35,226 bases of DNA from Trueperaceae bacterium (GTDB lineage Bacteria; Deinococcota; Deinococci; Deinococcales; Trueperaceae), in contig SLRS01000158.1 in assembly GCA_007130855.1 (NCBI GenBank), positions 1-35,226 of the forward strand, written 5' to 3'. Positions 15,801-25,206 of this stretch are shown one piece after another (position 1 is the first letter of the stretch; each line of letters starts with the position of its first letter). Below the pieces are notes generated by a model, which worked only from the letters and a program-made list of their open reading frames with translations, ran no database searches and was not told the DNA's origin. The position numbers and the translations under genes were made by a program.

Positions 15801-17147
15801 ATGCCGAGGTTCACGTCATCCTTTGCCCGCGCGCTACGCACCTCGCTCTTGGCGTCACTGTTAGCGCTCTTCGCCATCGCCCACGCCCAGCCCACCGAGA
15901 TCCAGATGTGGTACGCGCTCACGGGAGCACTCGGTGAGCACACCCTGGAGCAGGTCGAGGACTTCAACGCCTCGCAGGACCAGTACCGGGTGGTCGCCGA
16001 CTTCTCCGGTACCTACGATGAGACGATGGTCGCTGCCATCGCCGCCTTCCGCGCTGGCACCGCGCCGCACATCGTCCAGATGTTCGAGGTCGGCACGGCC
16101 ACCATGATGTACGCGGAGGGCGCCATCAAGCCAGTCCACGAGCTCTTCGCGGAGACAGGCGTACCGTTCGACCCCGACGTCTTCTTGCCCGCGGTCAGGG
16201 GCTACTACAGCCTGCCCGATGGCCGCATGATGTCGATGCCGTTCAACAGCTCCACAGCCGTGATGTGGGTCAACGACGACGCTCTCGAGGCAGCCGGCAT
16301 CGACCCGGCGACGGTGTCGCTGGAGACCTGGGAAGAGGTGCGCGAGGTCGCGCGGCAAGTGGTCGACGAGGGCGGAGCGGACTGCGGCTTCTCGATGGCA
16401 TGGCCCACCTGGACCCAGTTCGAGCAGTTCAGCGCCGTGCATGACATCCCGCTCGCATCATTGTCGAACGGCCTCGAGGGGCTCGGCGCCGAGATGCTGA
16501 TCGACAGTGACCTGCACGTCCAACACGTCCAGAACCTGATCGACATGTCGGCCGAAGGCTCGTTCATGTACGGCGGCCGCGGCAACGCCGGCGACACGCT
16601 CTTCGTCTCGGGCGAGTGTGCCATCGTGCAGGGCTCCTCGGCCCTCATCGCCCGCGTGAACCGCGAGGCGGAGTTCGACTGGACCATGCACATGCTCCCG
16701 TACTACGAAGGCACCCCGAACGCGCCGCTGAACTCGATCATCGGCGGGGCGAGCTTCTGGATCATGCAGGGTCCCGACCGCTCGGACGAGGAGTGGCAAG
16801 GCGTCGCCGAGTTCTTCGCCTTCCTCACCACCGTCGAACAGGCCCAGAAGTGGCACGTCGACACCGGCTACCTGCCGATCCGCTTCGGGATCTACGAAGA
16901 GCTCGAAGTCGAAGGCTTCTACGACGAGAACCCAGGCCTCGACATCCCTTACCTCCAACTCACCCGTGGAGAAGCGACCGACAACTCGCGGGGCCTGAGG
17001 CTCGGCAACATGCCTCAGATCCGCGCCATCATCGAAGAGGAGTTCGAGATCGCCTTGGAGGGCCAGCAGTCGGCCGAGCAGGCAATGAACAACGCCGTCG
17101 AACGCAGCAACGTCGTGTTGCGAGCCTTCGAGCGGGCGAACCGCTAG
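15801..17147 (+). CDS. ugpB: sn-Glycerol-3-phosphate-type ABC substrate-binding protein UgpB
   Basis: 448-residue periplasmic binding protein closely following E. coli UgpB in recalled alignment. Shared segments are VGTATMMYAEGAIKPV (about residues 92-107), SMPFNSSTAVMW, NSIIGGASFWIMQGPD, WHVDTGYLPI and GLRLGNMPQIRAI. The signal peptide ends near AHAQ (residue 29). ATG 15801 has AAAGGAG (15788-15794) 6 nt upstream. Known UgpB proteins capture glycerol-3-phosphate and glycerophosphodiesters such as glycerophosphocholine. A strong hairpin and then the permeases ugpA and ugpE follow, so this is a phospholipid-headgroup or phosphate-scavenging importer. No Pho box was recognised. Confidence 0.93.
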   Translation: MPRFTSSFARALRTSLLASLLALFAIAHAQPTEIQMWYALTGALGEHTLEQVEDFNASQDQYRVVADFSGTYDETMVAAIAAFRAGTAPHIVQMFEVGTATMMYAEGAIKPVHELFAETGVPFDPDVFLPAVRGYYSLPDGRMMSMPFNSSTAVMWVNDDALEAAGIDPATVSLETWEEVREVARQVVDEGGADCGFSMAWPTWTQFEQFSAVHDIPLASLSNGLEGLGAEMLIDSDLHVQHVQNLIDMSAEGSFMYGGRGNAGDTLFVSGECAIVQGSSALIARVNREAEFDWTMHMLPYYEGTPNAPLNSIIGGASFWIMQGPDRSDEEWQGVAEFFAFLTTVEQAQKWHVDTGYLPIRFGIYEELEVEGFYDENPGLDIPYLQLTRGEATDNSRGLRLGNMPQIRAIIEEEFEIALEGQQSAEQAMNNAVERSNVVLRAFERANR

Positions 17148-17160
17148 CCATCACGCCACA

Positions 17161-17188
17161 GGGGGCGCCGGGTCGACCCGGCGCCCCC
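17161..17188 (+). terminator. Strong hairpin between ugpB and ugpA
   Basis: Perfect 12-bp stem GGGGGCGCCGGG (17161-17172) and CCCGGCGCCCCC (17177-17188) with a TCGA tetraloop. The whole 28 nt is palindromic. It begins 14 nt after the ugpB stop and there is no T tract. It probably acts as a partial terminator or as a 3' stabiliser giving excess binding-protein mRNA. Confidence 0.6.
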
Positions 17189-17243
17189 GAATCCTAGCGT
17201 CCCGCATCGACCAGGACGCGCCCGTGGTTCGCGAAGGGGATCC

Positions 17244-18125
17244 ATGCGACGGCGCACTCTCTTCCGCAACAAACTGCTCCCCTTCCTCTTGCTCGCGCCC
17301 CAGCTGGCCATCACCATCGCCTTCTTCTTCTGGCCCGCCGGTCAAGCGATCTACCAGTCCCTGTTGATCGAGGACCCGTTCGGGCTACGGACCGAGTTCG
17401 TATGGCTCGAGAACTTCCAGATCGTCCTCTCGAACCCGCTCTACCTGGAGGCGGTACGCGTCACCGTCATCTTCTCGACCGCCGTGACGCTGCTCGCCAT
17501 GGCGCCCGCGCTGCTGCTCGCGGTGATGGCCGATCAGGTCATCCGCGGTGCCACCGGCTATCGCACGTTGATCGTCTGGCCGTACGCCATCGCGCCGGCG
17601 GTCGCCGCCGTGCTGTGGCTCTTCATCTTCCACCCGAATATCGGGACGATCGGCCAAGGCCTGCGTGCCATGGGTTTCGCTTGGGACTACCGGCTGCACG
17701 GTGATCAGGCCCTGGTGCTCACCATCTTCGTTTCGGCCTGGAAACAGGTCAGCTACAACTTCCTGTTCTTCCTCGCGGGCTTGCAGTCGATCCCCAAGAC
17801 GATCATCGAGGCGGCCGCCATCGACGGCGCGTCGCCCATGCGGCGTTTCTGGCAGGTGATCTTCCCGCTGCTCTCGCCAACCACCTTCTTCCTGCTCGTC
17901 GTCAACATCATCTACTCCTTCTTCGACACCTTCGGCGTGATCCATGCCATCACCCAAGGCGGTCCCGGCCGCGCCACCACCACACTGATGTACCGGCTCT
18001 ACCGCGACGGCTGGGTCAACCTCGACCTCGGCGGCTCGTCCGCCCAATCGGTGATCTTGATGGCGGCCGTGATCGGGCTCACCGTGATCCAGTTCCGTTA
18101 CATCGAACGGCGGGTGCATTACTGA
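17244..18125 (+). CDS. ugpA: Glycerol-3-phosphate ABC transporter permease UgpA
   Basis: 293-residue CUT1 permease with six helices. The EAA loop is [20 protein letters not shown], and the UgpA-type segments [14 protein letters not shown] and [15 protein letters not shown] are present. The start ATG 17244 has AAGGGGA (17234-17240) upstream with 3 nt spacing, somewhat tight, but the N-terminus fits homologues. It lies between ugpB and ugpE; the stop TGA and the ugpE ATG share one base (TGATG). Confidence 0.93.
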   Translation: MRRRTLFRNKLLPFLLLAPQLAITIAFFFWPAGQAIYQSLLIEDPFGLRTEFVWLENFQIVLSNPLYLEAVRVTVIFSTAVTLLAMAPALLLAVMADQVIRGATGYRTLIVWPYAIAPAVAAVLWLFIFHPNIGTIGQGLRAMGFAWDYRLHGDQALVLTIFVSAWKQVSYNFLFFLAGLQSIPKTIIEAAAIDGASPMRRFWQVIFPLLSPTTFFLLVVNIIYSFFDTFGVIHAITQGGPGRATTTLMYRLYRDGWVNLDLGGSSAQSVILMAAVIGLTVIQFRYIERRVHY

Positions 18126-18970
18126 TGACACTCGGTCAGAACCGCTGGCTGCCACACCTGATCCTGCTCGTGGGCGTGGTCATCTTCGTCTTCCCGATCT
18201 ACTTGACGTTCATCGGCTCGACCCACACGGCACCGACCATCGCCCGCGGCGACATGCCACTCACGCCGGGCCCCGAGATCGTGGACAACTACCGGCAGGC
18301 GCTGTACAGCGGCGTGGGCGAACGAGTACGCGGGACGCCGGCCGTCATGCTGCTCCGCAACAGCATGTACATGGCCCTCGCGATCGTGTTCGGCAAGATC
18401 GCGATATCGCTGCTGTCGGCATTCGCGGTCGTGTTCTTCGAGTTCCCCGGCCGGATGTTCTTCTTTTGGATGATCTTCATCACACTGATGCTGCCGGTCG
18501 AGGTTCGGATGATCCCCACCTATGCGGTGGTGGCCAACCTCGGCATGGTGGACACGTTTGCCGGCCTGACGATCCCACTGATCGCCTCGGCGACCGCCAC
18601 CTTGCTGTTCCGCCAGTTCTTCCTCACGATCCCGGACGAGCTCGTCGATGCCGCACAAATAGATGGAGCCGGCGCAATGCGCTTCTTCTGGAGCGTGCTG
18701 CTGCCGCTGTCACGCACCAACATCGCGGCGCTGTTCGTGATCATGTTCATCTACGGCTGGAACCAATACTTGTGGCCACTCATCGTCACCACCAGCCGCG
18801 GGCGCGAGACGATCGTAATCGGCATCGTCAGGATGATTGGCAGCGGCGAGTCGGCGACCGACTGGAACATGATTATGGCCGTCGCCATGCTGGCGTTGGT
18901 ACCACCAGTGCTCATCATCATCCTCATGCAGCGCTGGTTCGTGAAAGGGCTGGTCGACCCCGAGAAGTGA
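18125..18970 (+). CDS. ugpE: Glycerol-3-phosphate ABC transporter permease UgpE
   Basis: 281-residue partner permease with the UgpE features PLTPGPEIVDNY in the periplasmic segment, the EAA loop ELVDAAQIDGAGAMRFFWSV, and the C-terminal LMQRWFVKGLVDPEK. It is coupled to ugpA. The ATPase UgpC and the phosphodiesterase UgpQ that often follow are not present; the convergent hyp operon ends 163 nt away. No clear terminator was seen in that gap. Confidence 0.94.
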   Translation: MTLGQNRWLPHLILLVGVVIFVFPIYLTFIGSTHTAPTIARGDMPLTPGPEIVDNYRQALYSGVGERVRGTPAVMLLRNSMYMALAIVFGKIAISLLSAFAVVFFEFPGRMFFFWMIFITLMLPVEVRMIPTYAVVANLGMVDTFAGLTIPLIASATATLLFRQFFLTIPDELVDAAQIDGAGAMRFFWSVLLPLSRTNIAALFVIMFIYGWNQYLWPLIVTTSRGRETIVIGIVRMIGSGESATDWNMIMAVAMLALVPPVLIIILMQRWFVKGLVDPEK

Positions 18971-19133
18971 CGTCCTGCGCCTTGTACCCGAAGATTCAAC
19001 GTCGTACCAACGCGCGTCGCTGCCTCGGCGCTCTCGGCCGCCGGTCACCGAGGGCAACGGCCACCGATCGCCTCGCGAACCCAGCAGCTGACACGCTGAA
19101 CGATGGCGCCTTGGCCGGCCGTGCGGTACGGCG

Positions 19134-20195
19134 TCAACAGATCCTGGGAAGCTGCTCCTCGATCGGCATCTCCAGTACGCGCCGGCTCCCATAGGCCGTC
19201 TCGACGAGGGCCACGCCCTCGGGCTTCCGCACGATGTCGCCGATGATGGCGGCCTCGCGCCCGAGCGGATGGGCCTTCATGGCGCCGAGTGCGGCGTCGG
19301 CCTCTTCAGGGGCCACGATCAACATCACCTTGCCCTCGTTTGCCGCGAGCATCGGGTCGATGCCGAGCATCTCGCTGTACTGCTCCACCAGCTCGTGTAT
19401 GGGCACCGCGACGTCGAAGACCCGCAGCCCGAAGGCCTGGCGCTGCACGACCTCGTTAGCGACGGCTGCGAGGCCGCCGCGGGTGACATCGCGCATGAAA
19501 CGGACATTCGGTGCCGCGAGACGTACGGCCTCGATCAGGCCGTTGAGCGGCGCCACGTCGGACTCGAGCTCGACCGCCAGGTCGAGCCCCTCGCGCCGAG
19601 ACATCACCGCGATACCGTGATCGCCGAGGGTCCCGTTCACCAGCACCTTGTCACCAGGACGAACGTGGCCGACACCTATATGGACGTCGTCTGCAAGGAA
19701 GCCGATGCCCGTGGTGGTGATGAAGATACCGTCACCGTGCCCGCGCTCGAGCACCTTGGTGTCGCCCGCGACGATCTCGACGCCGGCCTCGTCGGCGGTG
19801 GCCTTCATCGAACGAACCACTCGCTCGAGCTCCGCCATATCGAAGCCCTCCTCGAGCAGGAAGGCCGCGCTCATGTACTTCGGGCTTGCGCCCATGACGG
19901 CGAGGTCATTCACGGTCCCGGCGACCGCTAGGCGGCCGATGTCACCCCCCGGGAAGAAGGCCGGCTTCACCGTGTGCGAGTCGGTCGCAAATGCCAGCCT
20001 GCCGCCCGGGTTCACCAGGACCGCGGCATCGGTGAGCTCCTTGATGGCTCCGTCGTTGAACGTGGCCACGAACAGCTCCTCGATCAACTCGAGTGTCAGC
20101 TTGCCGCCCGAGCCGTGGCTCAGGCGGACGGTGTCGTAGCGTGAGGACGCGCGGGGGCGCTCCTCCGGGGGGGCCTCGCTAGACGGTTTCGACAC
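19134..20195 (-). CDS. hypE: Hydrogenase maturation factor HypE
   Basis: 353-residue PurM-like ATPase. It accepts a carbamoyl group from HypF on its C-terminal cysteine and dehydrates it to the cyano ligand of the [NiFe] centre. The diagnostic C-terminus LPRIC is intact. N-terminal family segments LSHGSGGK, FATDSHTVKPAFFPGGDIG and MRDVTRGGLAAVANEV are present. I choose GTG 20195: AAGGAG (20203-20208) lies 7 nt upstream. The in-frame ATG 20219 lacks a ribosome site and would lengthen the overlap with hypD from 17 to 41 nt. It is the last gene of the hypABFCDE operon. Confidence 0.96.
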   Translation of the reverse strand: MSKPSSEAPPEERPRASSRYDTVRLSHGSGGKLTLELIEELFVATFNDGAIKELTDAAVLVNPGGRLAFATDSHTVKPAFFPGGDIGRLAVAGTVNDLAVMGASPKYMSAAFLLEEGFDMAELERVVRSMKATADEAGVEIVAGDTKVLERGHGDGIFITTTGIGFLADDVHIGVGHVRPGDKVLVNGTLGDHGIAVMSRREGLDLAVELESDVAPLNGLIEAVRLAAPNVRFMRDVTRGGLAAVANEVVQRQAFGLRVFDVAVPIHELVEQYSEMLGIDPMLAANEGKVMLIVAPEEADAALGAMKAHPLGREAAIIGDIVRKPEGVALVETAYGSRRVLEMPIEEQLPRIC

Positions 20196-21372
20196 GGAGC
20201 TGCTCCTTGTGCATGCCATAGGTGTACCAGGCGCGACACGTCCCCTCGTGACTCACCATGCACGGTCCATAGGGGCTATCAGGCGTACAGCGCCGGCCGA
20301 ACACGCGGCACTCGTCTGGGCGGATCTGCCCGAGCGTCACCTCGGCGCAGCGGCAACCCTCGGGATGCTCAGCGCCGCGCAGCACTACCGGATCGAGTTG
20401 TCCTGAGAAGCGGCGGGCGGCGCTGGCGTACCAATGGGGCTCGCGCAGCTTGTAGCCTGACGCCGCGATCTCGGCGATGCCGCGCCAACGGATCGGCGCG
20501 AGCTCGAAAACCTCGTGGAGCTCCCGCTTGGCCCGTTCATTGCCGTCGTACTTGACGAGCCGCCCGTAAGGATTGGCGACGACGGGGGCGCCGTCTCGGA
20601 TCTGCTGTAGGAGCGAGGCGATGGAGGCGAGCACGTCGACGGGCTCGAAGCCACCGGAGGCGCAGGCGATACCGCGCGCCGGGAGGTCCTCGTAGACGCG
20701 CAAGCCGGTGATGGTGACGGCGTGCCCGGGCAGGATGAAGCCTTCGACATCGAAGCCGTCGAGGTCTGGGAGCAACTGCGTGGCCGGCGGCGTGTAGTAG
20801 TTGGCTTCGATGACCGAGAGGTTGTCGGGTACGCCGCGCTTGAGCATGGCTGCGACGGCGACGACGGTCGTCTCGAAGCCAACGGAGAAGAACACCACCT
20901 GCTCGTCGGGGTTCTGTTCGGCGATGCGCTTGGCATCGAACACGCTGTACACCGCGCGGACGTCACCCCCGCGGGCGCGGGCGTCGAGCAGGCTCATGCG
21001 GACGTCGCCGCGGCGCTCACCCTCGAGCGGGATACTGCCGGGGACGGCGAGCATGTCGCCGAACGACGTGAGGATCGTGTCGGGCTGGAGCGAGAGCTCG
21101 ATGGCCATGTTGATGTACTCGTTGTCGCACACGCACACGGGGCAGCCCGGCCCGGCGAGCACCTCGACACTCGCTGGGAGGAGGTCGCGCAACGCGTAGC
21201 GTCCCATCTCGTGCTCGTGGGTACCGCAGATGTGCATCAGCTTGACCGGCCGGCCGAGGCCGTCTGCCAAGGACGCGATTCGCCGCTGGAGTTGGGTCAC
21301 GAGACCAGGGTCCTTGTAGACCTCGGGCCGGAAGGCCACCCCGGCGCTGGGCGCCGTACCTGCGTCAACCAC
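20179..21372 (-). CDS. hypD: Hydrogenase maturation factor HypD
   Basis: 397-residue Fe-S protein that, with HypC, assembles the Fe(CN)2CO unit. Conserved motifs are MHICGTHEHEMGRY (about 46-59, with the redox-active Cys49), GPGCPVCVC (74-82), and a cysteine-rich C-terminal half with the [4Fe-4S] ligands (GCRCAEV, CRVFGRRC, YGPCMVSHEGTCRAWY). It starts at GTG 21372 and overlaps the end of hypC by 8 nt. Length and motifs are normal for the family. Confidence 0.96.
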   Translation of the reverse strand: MVDAGTAPSAGVAFRPEVYKDPGLVTQLQRRIASLADGLGRPVKLMHICGTHEHEMGRYALRDLLPASVEVLAGPGCPVCVCDNEYINMAIELSLQPDTILTSFGDMLAVPGSIPLEGERRGDVRMSLLDARARGGDVRAVYSVFDAKRIAEQNPDEQVVFFSVGFETTVVAVAAMLKRGVPDNLSVIEANYYTPPATQLLPDLDGFDVEGFILPGHAVTITGLRVYEDLPARGIACASGGFEPVDVLASIASLLQQIRDGAPVVANPYGRLVKYDGNERAKRELHEVFELAPIRWRGIAEIAASGYKLREPHWYASAARRFSGQLDPVVLRGAEHPEGCRCAEVTLGQIRPDECRVFGRRCTPDSPYGPCMVSHEGTCRAWYTYGMHKEQLRVETV

Positions 21373-21595
21373 CGGGAAGGGGCTCTAGGTACTGGCTGAT
21401 GAGCTCGAGGTTGGCGGCGGCATCCTCAGGGGAGATCTTGTCGATTGCGAAGCCCGCGTGGACCACCACCCAATCCCCTGCCTTCAACTCGTCGACCAAC
21501 CCGATGAAGCAGTGATGCATCGCGCCGCCAAGGCGGATCAGGCAACGATCCTCATCGAGCACCTCGACGACTTCGTGTGGAATCCCCAAGCACAT
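21365..21595 (-). CDS. hypC: Hydrogenase maturation chaperone HypC
   Basis: 76-residue HypC/HybG chaperone that binds HypD and escorts the iron unit to the large subunit. The start is fixed by the family rule MCLGIP, with Cys2 exposed after Met removal: ATG 21595. An in-frame TTG two codons upstream would bury the Cys. GGGAGG lies 6 nt upstream of this ATG, inside the end of hypF. The barrel core (VDELKAGDWVVVHAGFAI) and the helical tail are intact. It lies 2 nt after the hypF stop. Confidence 0.96.
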   Translation of the reverse strand: MCLGIPHEVVEVLDEDRCLIRLGGAMHHCFIGLVDELKAGDWVVVHAGFAIDKISPEDAAANLELISQYLEPLPGG

Positions 21596-21597
21596 GG

Positions 21598-23901
21598 TCA
21601 ACCTCCCGGCAGACAGGCGGCCAGTGCGAGCTGGCCCAGCGAGATACCTCCATCGTTCGATGGCACCACCTTGTTGCGCCAGTGCGGAATGTCCGCACCA
21701 TCGAGATGCAAAACGATGCGCTCGACGAGGAGGCTGTTCTGGAACACTCCTCCCGAGAGCACCACGCGCTCGAAGGGCTCGTCGGTGCGCAGGGAGATGG
21801 CAGCCTCGGCGACGCCGCGTGCCAGAGCGTCATGGAAGCGCCATGCCACCCGCGCTACGCTCGCGCCCGCGTCGATGTCGTCCAGCAGGGCCGCCAACAA
21901 GGGCGCGTGGTCCCACGTGCGGCCGTCGAAGGGCCACGGGTACGGCTCGAGATCCCTTTCGGACTCGGACGTCCGACGCGCCGCCGCCTCCAGGCCGATG
22001 GCGGCCTGCCCTTCGAAGGTCATGCTGCGATGGAACCCAGTGAGCGCCGCGACGGTGTCGAACAGCCTGCCCACGCTCGTGGTTCGCAGTGTGTTGAGTC
22101 CGGTGTGGATCAGCTGCCGGGCGAAGCCCAGGCGCGCGGCAGGCAGATCGAACGGCGGCTGCGTCACGCGCTCCCAGACGCCGTCGCCCAGGGCCTCGAG
22201 CCAGCCCGCCGCGGCCTGGATCGGTGTCCGGGCGGCCGCGTCGCCGCCCGGCAGGTATCCCTGGCGCACATGGGCGACCCGGCGCAGCCCCCCCACCAGG
22301 CTTCCCGCGAACACCTCGCCACCCCACACGGATCCGTCGTCACCAAGGCCGGCACCATCGAACGCGAAGCCGAGTACCGGGACCTCCCAGGCTCCGCGTT
22401 CGGCGAGCACGCTGGCCACGTGTGCGACGTGGTGTTGGACGGCGAGGCGAGCTGCTCCGAACTGCTCGGCGAAGCGGCTGCTCGCGTAGGCCGGGTGCAG
22501 GTCGTGCACCATGCGGACCTGACGCGGATCGACGTGGTACATGGCGCACAGGTCTTGCACGGTCTCCCTGAAGGCCTGGTACGACTCGAGATCGCCAAGA
22601 TCACCCAGATGCTGGCTCATGTATGCGGAGCCGCCGACGCCGAGGGTGATGCTGCTCTTGAGCTCGGCTCCGAGCGCCAGCAGCGGCTGTTCGAAGCGCT
22701 CCGAGCGCAGGACTGGAGCCGGGGCGTACCCTCGCGCGCGCCGCACCACCGCGCTTTCGCCGGCCACCACGAGGGCCACGCTGTCGTCGAGGCGGCGCGC
22801 GATCGGGCGCTCGCCGATGAGGAAGGCGTCGGCCAAGCCTTGCAGGCGCTCGAGTGCCTCGTCGTCACGATAGGCGATGGGCTCGGAGGAGCGGTTGGCG
22901 CTGGTCATCACCAGCAGTTCGGGGGCGCCGCCGTCGAACAGGAGGTGGTGCACCGGTGTGTAGGGCAGCATCACGCCCAGAGCTGCGTTGTCGGGCGCGA
23001 GATCGGCTGGGAGGGTGTCGCCGCGCTTGGCCAGGAGCACGATCGGTCGTTCGCTCCCAGAAAGGAGCCGGCGTGCTGCCGGCGAGAGCTCGACGTGCGG
23101 CTCGAGGGCGTCGAGATCGCGTCCCATCACCGCGAAGGGCTTCTCCTTGCGGAACTTGCGCACGCGCAACGCCGCGACCGCCGCCACGTCACGCGCGTCG
23201 CAGGCGAGATGGTACCCGCCAAGACCCTTTATCGCGACGACCGCACCCCCCCGCAGTGCAGACGCCGTCGCTCGCAAGGCGTCCTGGTCCCAGCGTTCGT
23301 CGACCCCTTCACCGGCAACCACGAAGCGCAGGCGCGGCCCGCAGACCTCGCAGGCCGTGGGTTGGGCGTGGAACCGGCGGTCGAGCGGATCGTGGTATTC
23401 GGCCTCACAGCTCGCGCACATGACGAAGCCGCGCATGGTGGTGAGTGGGCGATCGTACGGTAAGGCTTCGATGATCGAGTAGCGGGGGCCGCAGTTCGTG
23501 CAGTTGATGAACGGATAACGGTAGCGTCGGTCGTCTTGGTTGCGCAGTTCGCGCAGACAGTCTTCGCAGACCGGGAGGTCGGGCGAGATGGCTGTCGTGA
23601 CGTGCGCGGCATCTTCGCTCGCAACGATCACGAAGCCGGCCGGCGCGACAGCATGGGCCTGGGCGCGTTCGAGCTCGAACACGGCTTCGACGCGCGCGGC
23701 CGCTGGCGCCTCGACCTCGATGGCACGGACGAAGGCCTCGAGCACGTCGGCTGTGGCCACCGCCTCGATCGTCACACCGTGGACATCGTTGCGCACCCAA
23801 CCCGCGAGCGCGTGCACCCGTGCGAGTCGGTAGACGAACGGCCGGAAGCCGACGCCCTGTACGGTGCCGGTCACTCGGAGGCGGCGCCGCTCGAGCGGCA
23901 T
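21598..23901 (-). CDS. hypF: Carbamoyltransferase HypF
   Basis: 767-residue enzyme that makes carbamoyl-adenylate from carbamoyl phosphate and transfers the carbamoyl group to HypE. In order: an acylphosphatase domain with VQGVGFRPF (14-22); a double zinc-finger with Cys112/115/134/137 and Cys162/165/184/187; a YrdC-like domain (about 205-385) with GLGGYHLACDA; and a Kae1-like C-terminal domain with the metal motif HHVAH (490-494) and the segment VVLSGGVFQN. ATG 23901 is 4 nt after the hypB stop; the frame extends upstream into hypB, but the acylphosphatase domain begins normally from this Met. Confidence 0.96.
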   Translation of the reverse strand: MPLERRRLRVTGTVQGVGFRPFVYRLARVHALAGWVRNDVHGVTIEAVATADVLEAFVRAIEVEAPAAARVEAVFELERAQAHAVAPAGFVIVASEDAAHVTTAISPDLPVCEDCLRELRNQDDRRYRYPFINCTNCGPRYSIIEALPYDRPLTTMRGFVMCASCEAEYHDPLDRRFHAQPTACEVCGPRLRFVVAGEGVDERWDQDALRATASALRGGAVVAIKGLGGYHLACDARDVAAVAALRVRKFRKEKPFAVMGRDLDALEPHVELSPAARRLLSGSERPIVLLAKRGDTLPADLAPDNAALGVMLPYTPVHHLLFDGGAPELLVMTSANRSSEPIAYRDDEALERLQGLADAFLIGERPIARRLDDSVALVVAGESAVVRRARGYAPAPVLRSERFEQPLLALGAELKSSITLGVGGSAYMSQHLGDLGDLESYQAFRETVQDLCAMYHVDPRQVRMVHDLHPAYASSRFAEQFGAARLAVQHHVAHVASVLAERGAWEVPVLGFAFDGAGLGDDGSVWGGEVFAGSLVGGLRRVAHVRQGYLPGGDAAARTPIQAAAGWLEALGDGVWERVTQPPFDLPAARLGFARQLIHTGLNTLRTTSVGRLFDTVAALTGFHRSMTFEGQAAIGLEAAARRTSESERDLEPYPWPFDGRTWDHAPLLAALLDDIDAGASVARVAWRFHDALARGVAEAAISLRTDEPFERVVLSGGVFQNSLLVERIVLHLDGADIPHWRNKVVPSNDGGISLGQLALAACLPGG

Positions 23902-23905
23902 GCCC

Positions 23906-24625
23906 TCACCCCCGCTTGGTGGCCAGCCGCTCGCGCAGGAACGCCCGCCACGGCGCCATACCCTCACCGGTACGAGCCGAAAGCTCGAAGACCTGCGCCG
24001 CGGGAGTCACTCTATGTACGTTCGCCAGCGCCTGCGCACGATCGAACCCGACGACCTGCGCGATGTCTACCTTGTTGATCACGATCGCGTGCGAGTCTTT
24101 GAAGATGCGCGGGTACTTCAGCGGCTTGTCCTCGCCCTCGGTGACCGACAGCAAGGTGACACGGACGTCCTCGCCTAGATCCCAGGAGGCGGGGCACACG
24201 AGATTGCCGACGTTTTCGATCACGAGGACGTCGAGCCCATCGAGGTCGAGTTGATCGACGGCGCGGGCCACCATTTCGGCCTCGAGATGGCATACGGTTC
24301 CGGTGACGATCTGCACCGACGGGGCGCCGGCGGCGTGAATGCGCACGGCGTCGTTGTCGGTTTCGAGGTCACCAACCACGACCGCCATGCGCAGTTCCCC
24401 GGCGAGGTCTCGCACGGTCCGCTCGAGCAAGGCGGTCTTCCCCGAACCCGGTGAGGAAACCAGATTGAGCACCAGGCAGTTGGCGAATGCGGCGCGGTTG
24501 GCCACCGCGACCGCGTCATTGTGGCGCATCAGCGATTTCTGGACTTGGACCACGCGCGCGCCGGGAGTCTCGACCGTACCGTGGCCACTCACGCGCACGT
24601 CGCGCGTGAGTGCGGTACCGGCCAT
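23906..24625 (-). CDS. hypB: Hydrogenase nickel-insertion GTPase HypB
   Basis: 239-residue SIMIBI GTPase that works with HypA to insert nickel. The P-loop is SSPGSGKT (57-64). VGDLETDND, ENVGNLVCPASWDLGE and INKVDI follow, and Cys112-His113 in TGTVCHLEAEM form the GTPase-domain metal site. The N-terminus has neither the CxxCGC high-affinity nickel motif nor a His-rich stretch, so nickel storage here is unlikely. The start is ATG 24625, sharing a base with the hypA stop (TGATG), with GGAGG 7 nt upstream. Confidence 0.95.
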   Translation of the reverse strand: MAGTALTRDVRVSGHGTVETPGARVVQVQKSLMRHNDAVAVANRAAFANCLVLNLVSSPGSGKTALLERTVRDLAGELRMAVVVGDLETDNDAVRIHAAGAPSVQIVTGTVCHLEAEMVARAVDQLDLDGLDVLVIENVGNLVCPASWDLGEDVRVTLLSVTEGEDKPLKYPRIFKDSHAIVINKVDIAQVVGFDRAQALANVHRVTPAAQVFELSARTGEGMAPWRAFLRERLATKRG

Positions 24626-24972
24626 CACGTTACCTCCAAGTGGCTCACGTGCATCTCACGCCCTTGCCGCAGGTCGGCCGAAGGGGTGTCACAGCGAGGG
24701 CACACGGCGATACCGAAGCGATTGTCGAGTTCGAACTCGGACTGGCATGTCGCACAGTACGCGATGGCAGGGAGGTACGTCACCTCCAATCGAGCATGTG
24801 CCGCCATCGTGCCCTCGCGGGCGCCGCCGAAGGCGAACTCGAGAGCCTCCGGTACGACACCCGCCAGGGCACCGATCTCGACGTGGATGGCCTCGATCCG
24901 CTCGGCGCCTTCCTTGCGCGCTGCTTCAACAGCGAGATCGACCATGCTCACCGCCAGCCCGAACTCATGCAT
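24625..24972 (-). CDS. hypA: Hydrogenase nickel metallochaperone HypA
   Basis: 115-residue nickel chaperone. The start is fixed at ATG 24972 by the invariant N-terminus MHE, whose His2 binds nickel. The zinc site is Cys73/76 (CATC) and Cys91/94 (CPRC). No good Shine-Dalgarno is visible, which fits translational coupling to a small upstream reading frame ending at 24965 or a weakly translated first gene. It is the first recognised gene of the hyp operon; the Rrf2 regulator lies 234 nt upstream on the same strand. Confidence 0.95.
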   Translation of the reverse strand: MHEFGLAVSMVDLAVEAARKEGAERIEAIHVEIGALAGVVPEALEFAFGGAREGTMAAHARLEVTYLPAIAYCATCQSEFELDNRFGIAVCPRCDTPSADLRQGREMHVSHLEVT

Positions 24973-25206
24973 GCGGAGACACGATCTCTTCGACACTGAA
25001 GGGCTGATCGGCCCAGAGCCCCTGGCCGACCAGCGCCGCGCCGATCCCCTGGCGCTCGATGTTCGGCTTCAAGACCTGAAACGAGCGCCGGCATGCAGTC
25101 GTGCGCACGGCGGCTGGGCCCGAACCCGATCTCGCCGGAGTCGAACTTGGGTGGGCGTGGGGTTGAGCATCCTGGCCCGGCTTCCCGCCCACGCCTCGCG
25201 ATCGTC

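Noticed and set aside
21577-23463. 628-codon plus-strand open frame opposite hypF
   Set aside because: It is a high-GC antisense shadow. HypF on the minus strand has all its domain motifs.
24973-25206. Possible hydrogenase structural gene fragment upstream of hypA
   Set aside because: No CxxC or DPCxxC hydrogenase ligand motifs are visible in any frame. Only a possible small reading frame remains.
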